Assembly (NCBI GenBank): GCA_963169765.1
Contig: CAUJEN010000073.1
Coordinates: 1-64,000 of the forward strand
Length of the DNA stretch: 64,000 nucleotides
Reading direction: 5' to 3'
Origin: QWHO01 sp021404945
GTDB taxonomy: Bacteria; Vulcanimicrobiota; Xenobia; Xenobiales; QWHO01
In this document: positions 7,764 through 15,756 of the stretch, piece after piece
Numbering within the stretch: the stretch's first letter is position 1
Layout of the letters: each line of letters begins with the position of its first letter
Made by a program: the position numbers and the translations under genes
Notes under the pieces: generated by a model
Told to the model about the DNA's origin: nothing
The model's input: only the letters and a program-made list of their open reading frames with translations
Databases searched by the model: none

Positions 7764-8458
7764 TCCTCGAGGGCAAGCGGGCTCTGGTCACCGGCGGAGC
7801 CCGCGGTATCGGGGCGGCCGTGGTCAGGGTGCTGAAGCGGGAAGGCGCCCGGGTGGCCGTGGTCGACCGGGAAGCTGCCCCGGAGGCCGAGCTCTCCATC
7901 GTCCGCGACGTGCGCGAGGGAGCCCGGGAAGTGGTCGAGCAGGTGGTGCAGGCTCTGGGGGGCCTGGACCTGCTGGTGCTGAACGCCGGCCTCAACCGCG
8001 ATCGCGTGCTTTGGAAGCTCAGCGAGGCGGACTTTGACGAGGTGCTGGAGGTCAACCTCAAGCACTGTTTCCTCTACCTGGCCGCCGCCGCTGCGACCAT
8101 GCGAGCCCAGCGCTCGGGCAAGGTCGTGGTGATGGGATCGATCAACGGGATGCGCGGCCGACTCGGGCAGGCCAACTACTCGGCCTCCAAGGCCGCCTGC
8201 ATGGCCCTGGCCCGCACCGCGGCTCGAGAGCTCGGACCCAGCAATATCAACGTGAACGCAGTGGCTCCCGGGCTGATCCGAGGGGTCATGGCCGAGAAAA
8301 TGCCCCCCGAGGCCCTCGAGCGCTCCCTGGGCGAGACGGCCCTGGGACGGCTGGGAGAACCCGAGGAAGTGGCCGAAGTGGTCGCCTTCCTGCTCAGTGA
8401 GCGGGCCCGCCACATCACCGGCACCGTGCTGGTCGTGGACGGAGGGCAGACAGCTTGA
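7760..8458 (+). CDS. short-chain dehydrogenase/reductase, probable 3-hydroxyacyl-CoA dehydrogenase of the pathway
   Basis: 232 residues, classical SDR close to FabG. The cofactor motif is TGGARGIG near the N-terminus; NAG follows in LLVLNAGLNRD, and the catalytic Ser-Tyr-Lys appear in MGSINGMRGRLGQANYSASK. The C-terminal GTVLVVDGGQTA is standard. GTG 7760 overlaps the oah stop (GTGA), so translation is coupled. By position a likely substrate is 3-hydroxypimelyl-CoA, the Oah product, but an acyl-ACP/CoA ketoreductase of general use cannot be excluded from sequence. It is separated from dch by only 10 bases. Confidence 0.82.
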   Translation: MILEGKRALVTGGARGIGAAVVRVLKREGARVAVVDREAAPEAELSIVRDVREGAREVVEQVVQALGGLDLLVLNAGLNRDRVLWKLSEADFDEVLEVNLKHCFLYLAAAAATMRAQRSGKVVVMGSINGMRGRLGQANYSASKAACMALARTAARELGPSNINVNAVAPGLIRGVMAEKMPPEALERSLGETALGRLGEPEEVAEVVAFLLSERARHITGTVLVVDGGQTA

Positions 8459-8468
8459 AGGAGGCCCC

Positions 8469-9218
8469 ATGGGCACAATCACCACACGGGTAGAAGGCAC
8501 GGTCGGCCGGATCGTGCTCGACCATCCCCCGCTGAATATCCTCACCATCGCCATGCTCAAGGAGTTGGACGAGGCGATCGACAAGCTCGAGCGCGAGCCC
8601 CTCCGGGCCCTGGTGATCGAGACGCCCCACCGGGCTTTCTCGGCTGGAGCCGACGTGGGCGAGCATCTGCCCGAGCAGGCGCCCGCCATGCTCAGGGCTG
8701 TCGGCCAGGCCCTGAGCCGGCTGCTGCGCTTCCCGGCGCCCACCCTGGCGGTGGTCAAGGGGGCCTGCATGGGCGGAGGGCTGGAGCTGATGCTGGTGTG
8801 CGATCTGGTGGTTGCGGCCGAGAACGCCCGCTTCGCGCTGCCCGAGATCCGCCTGGGCGTTTTCCCTCCGCTGGGCATCGCCCTGCTGCCCCGGCTGATC
8901 CCCCCGCGGTTGGCCCGCGAGCTCATTTTGACCGGAGCCACCCTGGACGCCACCCGGGCTCGCGAGCTGGGACTGGTGAATCGGGTGGTCCCGGCCGATC
9001 AGCTCGACGAGTCGGCCCGCGAGCTGACCGACTCGCTGGCCGGCCTCAGCGGCTCGGCCCTGCGCCTGGCCAAGAAGGCCCTGCGGCTGGGCGAGGACGG
9101 GCTGGAGTCGCTGCAGGGCATCGAGCAGCTCTACCTCACCGAGCTGATGGCCCACGGCGACGCCGTCGAGGGCCTGCGCTCGTTCCTGGAGAAGCGCGAG
9201 CCGGTCTGGAGCTCTTGA
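8469..9218 (+). CDS. dch: cyclohexa-1,5-diene-1-carbonyl-CoA hydratase
   Basis: 249 residues, enoyl-CoA hydratase/isomerase family. It hydrates the dienoyl-CoA produced by benzoyl-CoA reductase to the 6-hydroxy-monoene that Had oxidises. Motifs are VLDHPPLNILTIAML (the Pro-Pro-Leu-Asn-Ile context typical of Dch), RAFSAGADVGEHLPEQ for the first oxyanion loop and VKGACMGGGLELMLVCDLVV for the second; LPEIRLGVFPPLG follows. ATG 8469 has a near-perfect AAGGAGG upstream. The assignment to Dch rather than a generic hydratase rests on the PPLNIL signature and complete pathway context. It is the last gene before the 64-bp repeat array. Confidence 0.83.
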   Translation: MGTITTRVEGTVGRIVLDHPPLNILTIAMLKELDEAIDKLEREPLRALVIETPHRAFSAGADVGEHLPEQAPAMLRAVGQALSRLLRFPAPTLAVVKGACMGGGLELMLVCDLVVAAENARFALPEIRLGVFPPLGIALLPRLIPPRLARELILTGATLDATRARELGLVNRVVPADQLDESARELTDSLAGLSGSALRLAKKALRLGEDGLESLQGIEQLYLTELMAHGDAVEGLRSFLEKREPVWSS

Positions 9219-9244
9219 GCCAGCGTCAGCCCTGCCCAGCGTCG

Positions 9245-9545
9245 GGCCCGATCACGACGAACACGCGTTCCGATCTCATGGCCGAAGACCGATCATGATC
9301 CGCTTCCGAGCCCGATCACGACGAACACGCGTTCCGGGCTCATGCCGAAGACGGATCATGATCCGCTTCCGAGCCCGATCACGACGAGCACGCGTTCCGG
9401 GCTCATGGCCGAAGACGGATCATGATCCGCTTCCGAGCCCGATGACGACGAGCACGCGTTCCGGGCTCATGGCCGGAGGCGGATCATGATCCGCTTCCGA
9501 GCCCGATCACGACGATCGCGCGTTCCGTGCTCACGGTCGCGGACG
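9245..9545. repeat. tandem array, five 64-bp units with nested palindromes
   Basis: Units recur with GATCATGATCC beginning at 9291, 9354, 9418 and 9482, giving periods of 63, 64 and 64 bp; the second unit lacks one G. Each unit has GAGCCCG pairing with CGGGCTC across about 20 bases (CGATCACGACGAACACGCGT region) and the 12-bp palindrome GGATCATGATCC. Units differ by a few substitutions and the outer copies are most diverged. It contains no credible gene, lies between dch and the cysteine-synthase-like gene and ends just before an FNR box. Spaced palindromes could bind a dimeric regulator or form RNA hairpins. It is not a CRISPR, because there are no unique spacers. Confidence 0.9.
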
Positions 9546-9554
9546 GGTCCTGAC

Positions 9555-9568
9555 TTGATCCGGATCAA
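9555..9568 (+). promoter_or_regulatory. FNR-type box upstream of the cysteine-synthase-like gene
   Basis: TTGATCCGGATCAA is a perfect 14-bp palindrome and a full FNR consensus. If used as a class II site, transcription would start near 9602-9603, on the ATG of the next gene, so a leaderless message is possible. The -10 here is poor: the best candidate is CATCAT at 9590-9595, 31 bp from the box centre. Confidence 0.68.
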
Positions 9569-9601
9569 AGACGAGCCCTCCCCAATGCGCATCATGGATG
9601 C

Positions 9602-10552
9602 ATGACAAACCTCGTCGCCTGCCCCCGGCAGGTCTCCACCTGCCTGACCCCCAGCAACGTCTGCCAGACCATCGGACACACCCCGCTGCTCCCCCTGGCG
9701 CGCTCGAGCCAGGAGACCGGCTGCACGGTGCTGGCCAAAGCCGAGTATCTCAACCCCGGAGGGAGCATCAAGGACCGCATCGCCCACTTCATCCTCGACC
9801 AGGCCGAGCGACGGGGCGAGCTCAAACCGGGCGGTACGATCCTGGAGGTCACCAGCGGCAATACCGGCATCGCCCTGGCCATGATGGGAGCGATGAAGGG
9901 ATACCGGGTCGTGATCATGATGCCCAGCTCGGTGAGCCAGGAGCGGCGCAACATGATCCGCTCCTTCGGGGCCGAGTTGCACCTGCTCGAGGAATTGCTG
10001 CACATCCAGTCGGCCGTGGTGCGGGCCGTGGACATCGCCCGCCAGGACCCGCAGGTCTTTCTGCCCAGCCAGTTCTCCAACTCAGATAACCCGCTCTGCC
10101 ACGAGCTGACCACCGGGCCGGAGATCTTGACCCAAACCGGCGGCAAGCTCGACGCCTTTGTCATGGGGATCGGCACGGGCGGTACCCTGATGGGAGTGGG
10201 ACGCGCCCTGCGAGCGGCCGGCTGCGCGGCCCAGCGAGTGGCCGTGGAGCCGGCTGAATCGGCCGTGCTGTCGGGCGGTCCGCCCGGGTGTCACGGCATT
10301 CAGGGCCTGGCCGACGGGTTCATCCCCGAGATCGTGCGCCGCCAGGAGATCGACCGCGTGGTCCAGATCGCCACCGCCGACGCCCGCGAGCGATCCCGCC
10401 GCCTGGCCCTGGAGGAGGGGATTCTGGTAGGCATCTCGGCCGGCGCCAACGTGCTGGCCGCCGAGCAGGTGGCACGCGACCTGGGTCCGGGGCACACCGT
10501 CGTGACCGTGCTGTGCGACCGGGGAGAGCGCTATCTCAGCCTGGCCTCGTGA
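9602..10552 (+). CDS. cysteine synthase-like PLP enzyme (CysK/CysM family)
   Basis: 316 residues, fold type II PLP enzyme. The Schiff-base lysine is in YLNPGGSIKDR, the substrate loop is TSGNTG, the PLP-phosphate loop is GIGTGGTLMG and the C-terminal ISAGAN is present. It should condense O-acetylserine (or a related activated serine) with sulfide to make cysteine, though cystathionine beta-synthase-like use cannot be ruled out. The N-terminal about 20 residues (MTNLVACPRQVSTCLTPSNV) precede the usual IGHTPLLPL start and contain two extra Cys. An FNR box stands 34 bases upstream, so it appears co-regulated with the aromatic genes, perhaps to supply cysteine for Fe-S proteins under anoxia (inference). 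Confidence 0.85.
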   Translation: MTNLVACPRQVSTCLTPSNVCQTIGHTPLLPLARSSQETGCTVLAKAEYLNPGGSIKDRIAHFILDQAERRGELKPGGTILEVTSGNTGIALAMMGAMKGYRVVIMMPSSVSQERRNMIRSFGAELHLLEELLHIQSAVVRAVDIARQDPQVFLPSQFSNSDNPLCHELTTGPEILTQTGGKLDAFVMGIGTGGTLMGVGRALRAAGCAAQRVAVEPAESAVLSGGPPGCHGIQGLADGFIPEIVRRQEIDRVVQIATADARERSRRLALEEGILVGISAGANVLAAEQVARDLGPGHTVVTVLCDRGERYLSLAS

Positions 10553-10647
10553 ACGTGGGCGATGGAGCTCGGGAATGCTTCCCGGGCCCTGTTGACCAGG
10601 TCTTCCGGCGGCGCGACTGCCCAACACCTTGCGCCAGGTTTTCTAGC

Positions 10648-10690
10648 TTGATCCAGATCAATGGCCCGCAGGCGCTCCTGCGGCTATGGT
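10648..10690 (+). promoter_or_regulatory. FNR-box promoter of the 4-hydroxybenzoyl-CoA reductase operon
   Basis: TTGATCCAGATCAA at 10648-10661 is identical to the had/oah box. A -10-like TATGGT stands at 10685-10690, centred exactly 33 bp from the box centre, as at the other promoters, and the predicted start is near 10696. Between them is an inverted repeat CCGCAGG-cgct-CCTGCGG (10666-10683), located where a second regulator could block or assist RNA polymerase. The motif is seen; function is inferred. Confidence 0.75.
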
Positions 10691-10725
10691 AAGGCCCGGA
10701 CATCTGTGACTTCCAGGGGGTAAGC

Positions 10726-13491
10726 GTGCAGCTTTGCAGGTTTCAGCTCAACGGCGAGCAAGTCCAGGTAGCTGCTCCAGCCCACTGGACCTTGCTTGAG
10801 GTTTTGCGCTATCAGTTGCGCCTGACCGGCACCAAACAGGGGTGTGACCGGGGTGACTGCGGAGCCTGCACCGTGCAGGTGGACGGTGAGCCCGTGCTCA
10901 GTTGCCTGACCCTGGCCTCCCAGGTGGAAGGCCGTCAGGTGCAGACCGTGGAGGGCCTGGGAGGCAACCATCCCCTGCAGCGGGCATTTGACGCTTGTGG
11001 AGCAGCCCAGTGCGGCTTCTGCACCCCCGGCATGCTGATGAGCGCGGCGGCCTTTCTCGAGAGCAGCCCCGATGAGGTCACCCGGGAGACCATCTCCGAG
11101 GCGCTCTCGGGCAATCTGTGCCGCTGTACCGGCTACACCAAGATCCTCGAGGCGGTGGAGCAGGCCTGGCAGGAGATGCAGGGGCAGGCTCCCGGCCAGG
11201 CCGGCAGGCCGGGTATCGGGCAGCGCCACCGCCGGGTGGATGGCTACGAGCGCGTCACCGGAGCGACTCAGTTCACCGACGACCTCTGCCTGCCCCGCAT
11301 GCTGCACTGCAAGATCCTGCGCTCTCCCCACGCTCACGCCCGCATCCTGGCGGTGGACGCGAGCCGGGCCCTGGCCCTGGAGGGCGTCCTGGCGGTGGTG
11401 ACCGGCCAGGACTTCCCGATCTCCTACGGCATCCTGCCCTGGACGCGAGACGAGCACGCCCTCTGTCTGGAGAAGGCCCGTTACGTGGGAGACGCGGTGG
11501 CAGCCGTGGCGGCGGTGGACGAAGAGACGGCCAACCTCGCGCTCGACCTCGTCAAGGTGGACTACGAGGTCCTGCCCGCGGTCCTCGACCCTCGCCAGGC
11601 GCTGGAGAGCACCGCGGTGCGGATCCACGATAAGGGCAACCTGTCCAAGGAGGTGGAGCTCGAGTTCGGGGAGGTGGCCTCGTGCCTGGCCCGGGCCGAC
11701 CTGGTGGTGGAGGGCGATTACTCCTTTCATGGCAGCACCCACGCTCCCCTCGAGCCCCACTGCGCCCTGGCCCACTATGATGCCGGCGGGCTGCTGACCG
11801 TCTGGTCGGCCACCCAGGTGCCCCACTACCTGCACCGAGAGCTGGCCCGCGTGCTGGAGCAGCCAACCAACCGGATCAGAGTGATCGCCACCAACGTGGG
11901 AGGCGCGTTCGGGGGCAAGAGTGAGCCCTTTGATCTGGAGTTCGTTGTGGCCCGGCTGTCCATGCTCACCGGCCGGCCTGTGAAGTGTCTCTACACCCGC
12001 GAAGAGGTCTTCCTGGCCCACCGCGGACGGCATCCGTGCCAGATGACCATGCGGCTGGGCTTGAGCCAGGACGGCCGCATCCTGGGCCTGGACGCGCGCA
12101 GCCTGCTGGATGGCGGGGCATACTCTTCCTTCGGCCTGGTCACCACCTATTACACCGGGCAGTTGCTGGGCTCTCCCTACAAGATGGAGAGCTACCGTTT
12201 CCACTCTACCCGGGTCTATACCAACAAGCCCGCCTGCGGGCCCAAGCGCGGGCACGGCTCGGTGCAGCCGCGCTTTGCCCTGGAGGTCCAGCTCGACAAG
12301 GCGGCCCGGGCCCTGGGCCTGGACCCCATCGAGCTGCGCCGGCGCAACTTCATTGGGGCCGATGCCCGCACGATCAACGAGTTCCAGCTCGGCTCCAACG
12401 GCTTTCTGGAGTGCCTCGAGCGCGTGGAGCAGGCCTCGCTCTGGAAGCAGCGCTATGGCAAGCTTCCTCCCGGCCGCGGGCTGGGGGTGGCCGGCAGCAC
12501 CTACATCTCCGGCACCAACTATTGCATCTACCCCAGCGAGCTGCCCCAGTCCGGGGTGCAGATCTGTCTTGATCGTTCCGGTCGCGTGCGCCTGTTCGCG
12601 GGCGTCTCGGATATCGGGCAGGGAGCGGCCACGGTGCTGGCCGTGGTGGCCTGCCAGGAGCTGGGGGTAGAGTTGGAGGACGTGCGCGTGGTCACGGCCG
12701 ATACCGATCTGTGCCCGGTCGACCTGGGAGCCTATTCCTCCAGGGTCACCCTGATGGCCGGCCAGGCCTGCTTGATGGCCGCTCGTGACCTGGGCAGCAA
12801 GGTGCGCCGGGTGGTGGCTGAGCGGTGGCAATGCTCGCCGGCCCAGGTGGTGCTGGCCGGCCGGCGAGCCCAGCGCCTGGACGACCCGGATACCTTCATG
12901 AGCATCCAGGAGGCCTTCGTGCTGGCCGAGGAGGCACTGGGAACGATGGGCAGCGTGGGTCACTACCAGAGCCCCCGCAGCGGGGTTCATGGAGACTATC
13001 GCGGGGCTACCATCGGGGCCTCCCCGGCCTACTCCTACACAGCCCACGTGGCCGAGGTCGAGGTGGACCGGGAAACCGGTCAGGTCCACCTGCTCCAGAT
13101 CTGGGCCGCCCACGACTGCGGCAAAGCGCTCTCGCCGGTCCTGGTGGAAGGGCAGATCGAAGGCTCGGTCTACATGGGGGCGGCGGAAGCGCTGTTCGAG
13201 CACCACCAGGTGGACGAGCGGGGTCTTCTGACCGCGAGCTCGCTGCTCGATTACCGCCTGCCCACCTCGCTGGACGTGCCCGCGATCCAGGCTCTGATCG
13301 TGGAGCACCCCGATCCGCGTGGCCCCTACGGGGCTAAGGAGGCGGGCGAAGGGCCCCTGCACCCGGCCCTGCCGGCCATCGCCAACGCTGTATTTGATGC
13401 CGTGGGGGTGCGCATCGACCAGCTTCCGATCACTCCCGAGAAGGTCCTGGCAGCGCTCAAGGGCCAGTCCCAGGAGGCCGCGCGGTGCTGA
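10726..13491 (+). CDS. 4-hydroxybenzoyl-CoA reductase, fused 2Fe-2S (gamma) and molybdenum (alpha) subunits
   Basis: 921 residues, xanthine oxidase family. Residues 1-155 form the two [2Fe-2S] domains: C40, C45, C48 and C60, then C96, C99, C132 and C134 (AQCGFCTPGM, GNLCRCTGYTK). From about 175 the Mo-cofactor domain begins (RRVDGYERVTGATQFTDDL), with TNVGGAFGGK, GASPAYSYTAHVAEVEVD and the catalytic Glu in YGAKEAGEGPLHP. HYRG-type aromatic-CoA reductases normally have separate gamma and alpha chains; here they are fused, as in single-chain aldehyde oxidoreductases. It would dehydroxylate 4-hydroxybenzoyl-CoA to benzoyl-CoA and so feed the neighbouring reductase. The start is GTG 10726 with AGGGGG upstream; hcrB overlaps its end. 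Xanthine dehydrogenase is the alternative, but the partner's 4Fe-4S loop argues against it. Confidence 0.82.
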   Translation: MQLCRFQLNGEQVQVAAPAHWTLLEVLRYQLRLTGTKQGCDRGDCGACTVQVDGEPVLSCLTLASQVEGRQVQTVEGLGGNHPLQRAFDACGAAQCGFCTPGMLMSAAAFLESSPDEVTRETISEALSGNLCRCTGYTKILEAVEQAWQEMQGQAPGQAGRPGIGQRHRRVDGYERVTGATQFTDDLCLPRMLHCKILRSPHAHARILAVDASRALALEGVLAVVTGQDFPISYGILPWTRDEHALCLEKARYVGDAVAAVAAVDEETANLALDLVKVDYEVLPAVLDPRQALESTAVRIHDKGNLSKEVELEFGEVASCLARADLVVEGDYSFHGSTHAPLEPHCALAHYDAGGLLTVWSATQVPHYLHRELARVLEQPTNRIRVIATNVGGAFGGKSEPFDLEFVVARLSMLTGRPVKCLYTREEVFLAHRGRHPCQMTMRLGLSQDGRILGLDARSLLDGGAYSSFGLVTTYYTGQLLGSPYKMESYRFHSTRVYTNKPACGPKRGHGSVQPRFALEVQLDKAARALGLDPIELRRRNFIGADARTINEFQLGSNGFLECLERVEQASLWKQRYGKLPPGRGLGVAGSTYISGTNYCIYPSELPQSGVQICLDRSGRVRLFAGVSDIGQGAATVLAVVACQELGVELEDVRVVTADTDLCPVDLGAYSSRVTLMAGQACLMAARDLGSKVRRVVAERWQCSPAQVVLAGRRAQRLDDPDTFMSIQEAFVLAEEALGTMGSVGHYQSPRSGVHGDYRGATIGASPAYSYTAHVAEVEVDRETGQVHLLQIWAAHDCGKALSPVLVEGQIEGSVYMGAAEALFEHHQVDERGLLTASSLLDYRLPTSLDVPAIQALIVEHPDPRGPYGAKEAGEGPLHPALPAIANAVFDAVGVRIDQLPITPEKVLAALKGQSQEAARC

Positions 13492-14450
13492 GAATCCCCG
13501 CCCTGCAGGTGCTCTCTCCCACGAGCTGGGACGAGGCCGCCCAACTTCTGAGCCGCCACCCCGAGGCCAGGGTCCTGGCGGGGGGCACCGACATGCTCCC
13601 GGCACTCAAGACCGGACAGGTCAAGACACCCACCCTGATCAGTGTGAGTCGGCTGCCCGGTTTCTCGGGGATCGAGCTGACCACGGGCGGTCTGCGAATT
13701 GCAGCGGGCACTCCCCTGGCCGATCTGGCCCGAAGCCCCCTGGTTCCGACAGCGCTGGCCGTGGCCGCCGGCCTGGTAGCCGGCCCGCAGATCCGTCGCA
13801 CGGCCACCCTGGGCGGCAACCTCTGTCTGGATACCCGCTGCCGCTACGTCAACCAGAGCCCGCTCTACCGACAGTCTCTGGGAGGATGTCTCAAGTCTCA
13901 CGGGGACACCTGTCATGTGGTCGCGGGAGGCACGAGCTGCGTGGCCGCCCTTTCGGCCGACACCGTCCCCGTGCTGGTGGCGCTGGAAGCCGAGCTCGAC
14001 CTGGTTGGACCGGCCGGAGCCAGGGGATTGGCCCTGTCCGAGCTCTACAATTCAGATGGACGCCAGCACCTGAGCCTGCGGCCAGGCGAGCTCTTGCGCT
14101 CGGTGCGCCTGCCCCGGCTGGAGGCCTCGACCCGGGTGGTCTACCGCAAGTGGCGACCTCGCCACAGCCTCGACTTCCCGCTCGTCTCCCTGGCCCTTCG
14201 GCTCGACCTGGATCCGCCCTGCGTGCGGGACGGACAGCTGGTGGTCGGGGTGCTGGGCCCGCGTCCCCGGGTGCTGCCCCTCACCCGGCTGGCGGGAAGG
14301 CCCCTCGACCGCGAGCTGGCCGAAGAGATCGGGCGACTGGCCGGCAGCTGCCGGCCCCTGGCCAATGTCCCCTACGATGAGGCCTATCGCAGACAGCGAC
14401 TCGAGGTAGAAGCGCGTCGAGCCGCCCTGGAGATCGAGAGACTCTCGTGA
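13485..14450 (+). CDS. hcrB: 4-hydroxybenzoyl-CoA reductase FAD/4Fe-4S subunit (beta)
   Basis: 321 residues, CO-dehydrogenase/xanthine dehydrogenase FAD-subunit fold (LAGGTDMLPALK and TLGGNLCLDTRC for FAD). The diagnostic insert carries C119, C135, C143 and C152 in LDTRCRYVNQSPLYRQ, GGCLKSHGDTCHV and GTSCVAALSAD. The 16/8/9 residue spacing agrees with what I recall of the extra [4Fe-4S] ligands of Thauera HcrB, the feature that inverts electron flow and lets this family reduce rather than oxidise its substrate. GTG 13485 overlaps the end of the fused alpha/gamma gene. The C-terminal tail RRQRLEVEARRAALEIERLS is echoed in the next mini-ORF. Confidence 0.85.
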   Translation: MLRIPALQVLSPTSWDEAAQLLSRHPEARVLAGGTDMLPALKTGQVKTPTLISVSRLPGFSGIELTTGGLRIAAGTPLADLARSPLVPTALAVAAGLVAGPQIRRTATLGGNLCLDTRCRYVNQSPLYRQSLGGCLKSHGDTCHVVAGGTSCVAALSADTVPVLVALEAELDLVGPAGARGLALSELYNSDGRQHLSLRPGELLRSVRLPRLEASTRVVYRKWRPRHSLDFPLVSLALRLDLDPPCVRDGQLVVGVLGPRPRVLPLTRLAGRPLDRELAEEIGRLAGSCRPLANVPYDEAYRRQRLEVEARRAALEIERLS

Positions 14451-14536
14451 GCGAGATCTTGCCTTTTCGCGTTCAGACCGACCGCAGAGAGCGACTTGAG
14501 GCGCGAGCGCGTCGGGAGAGGGAGAGACTGTCATGA
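14447..14536 (+). CDS. 29-codon coupled mini-ORF, probable duplication remnant
   Basis: GTG 14447 overlaps the hcrB stop (GTGA) and its TGA overlaps the ATG of the next gene (ATGA), so the frame is coupled at both ends. It begins MSEILPF, resembling the MSDLL start of the next gene. It ends RRERLEARARRERERLS, resembling the hcrB tail RRQRLEVEARRAALEIERLS. At DNA level about 65-75 bases around 14388-14463 recur at 14483-14548. This looks like a tandem duplication of the junction between two genes, with everything between removed. It may be translated merely to keep coupling; no function is known. Confidence 0.4.
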   Translation: MSEILPFRVQTDRRERLEARARRERERLS

Positions 14537-15756
14537 GCGATCTCTTGCACGACTGGAACAGCCCCGCGCCCGGCCGGGTCTTCACCCTGCTCGACGAGAC
14601 CCTGCGCGATGGGATTCAGTCTCCTTCGGTGCGCAATCCGGAGATCGAGCAAAAGCTCGAGCTGCTTCACTGCATGGAAGCCTGCGGCATTCAGCACGTG
14701 GATGTGGGGCTGCCCGGCGCGGGCGAGCAGGCCGTGGCGGATGTGACCCGGTTGGTCGAGGAGATCCGCAACCAGCGCCTCCAGATCCACCCCAATTGCG
14801 CGGCCCGCACTCACCCTCACGATATCCGAGCGGTGCTGCAGATCGCCCAGAAGACGGGTCACAGCATCGAGGTGTGCGCCTTTCTGGGTAGCTCTCCCAT
14901 GCGCCGCTTGATCGAAGGGTGGAGCCTGGAGCAGCTCGAGCGCTTCGTGGCCGAATCCATCGAGATGGTGGTGGCCCACGATCTACCGGCCAGTTTCGTC
15001 ACCGAGGATACCATCCGCACCGACCCCTCCACTCTCCGCAGGCTCTTCCGCGTGGCGGTCGACGCCGGCGCGAGCCGCCTGGTGCTGACCGACACCGTCG
15101 GCCACGCCACGCCTTCAGGCCTGGCCAACCTGGTCCAGTTCACCCGAGGTCTGCTGCGAGACTGGCAAGCCGAGTCTGTCCAGCTGGACTGGCACGGGCA
15201 TAACGACCGGGGGCTGTCCCTGGCGCTCTGCCTGAGCGCGCTCGAGGAAGGGGTGGACCGCCTGCACGGGACCTGCCTGGGTGTGGGCGAGCGAGTCGGC
15301 AATGCCCCCATCGACCTTCTGATCCTGAATCTGCGCCTGCTGGGCCTGTGGGGAAGAGACCTTCGCGCCCTGCGCGAGTATGTGGAGAAGGCCAGCCGCT
15401 ACTACGCCGTTCCCATCGGCTGCAATTACCCGGCCTTCGGACGCGACGCTTTCCGCACCAGCACAGGCGTCCACGCCGCCGCCATCCTCAAAGCATTGAA
15501 ATCGGGGCGACCAGAGTTGGCCGACCGCATTTACTCCTCGGTTCCCGCCTCCGAGCTCGGCCGCAGTCAACAAGTCGAGGTGGGCTATTACAGTGGCCGC
15601 GCCAATGCGCAGATCTGGCTGACCGAGCACGGCCTGGAGTGTGACGAGGAGCGCATGCAGGCCATCCTCGAGCTGGCCAAGGGCAGTCGGCACACCCTTC
15701 CCGAGAAAGAGATCGTCGAGCACCTCCACAGGTTGGGCCTGGGAGCTCCGGCTTGA
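14533..15756 (+). CDS. DRE-TIM metallolyase (2-isopropylmalate synthase / HMG-CoA lyase-like)
   Basis: 407 residues. The N-terminal DETLRDGIQ motif and the metal-binding HGHNDRGLSLA place it in the DRE-TIM superfamily, with a TIM barrel over residues 15-300 and GVGERVGNAPID as the usual glycine-rich loop. It is longer than HMG-CoA lyase (about 300) and shorter than LeuA with its regulatory domain (about 510), so it resembles homocitrate/isopropylmalate-synthase-like paralogues lacking the leucine-binding domain. It follows hcr with overlapping codons and probably shares its FNR promoter, so a role in acyl-CoA processing is plausible. The substrate cannot be read from sequence. Confidence 0.75.
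   Translation: MSDLLHDWNSPAPGRVFTLLDETLRDGIQSPSVRNPEIEQKLELLHCMEACGIQHVDVGLPGAGEQAVADVTRLVEEIRNQRLQIHPNCAARTHPHDIRAVLQIAQKTGHSIEVCAFLGSSPMRRLIEGWSLEQLERFVAESIEMVVAHDLPASFVTEDTIRTDPSTLRRLFRVAVDAGASRLVLTDTVGHATPSGLANLVQFTRGLLRDWQAESVQLDWHGHNDRGLSLALCLSALEEGVDRLHGTCLGVGERVGNAPIDLLILNLRLLGLWGRDLRALREYVEKASRYYAVPIGCNYPAFGRDAFRTSTGVHAAAILKALKSGRPELADRIYSSVPASELGRSQQVEVGYYSGRANAQIWLTEHGLECDEERMQAILELAKGSRHTLPEKEIVEHLHRLGLGAPA

Noticed and set aside
9245..9545. Possible CRISPR array
   Set aside because: Units are contiguous 64-bp tandem repeats with no unique spacers, and no cas genes are near.
10684..13605. Very long open frame antisense to the hydroxybenzoyl-CoA reductase gene
   Set aside because: It mirrors the codon structure of a clear xanthine-oxidase-family gene; the antisense translation is low-complexity His/Gly/Leu/Gln typical of GC-rich shadow frames.
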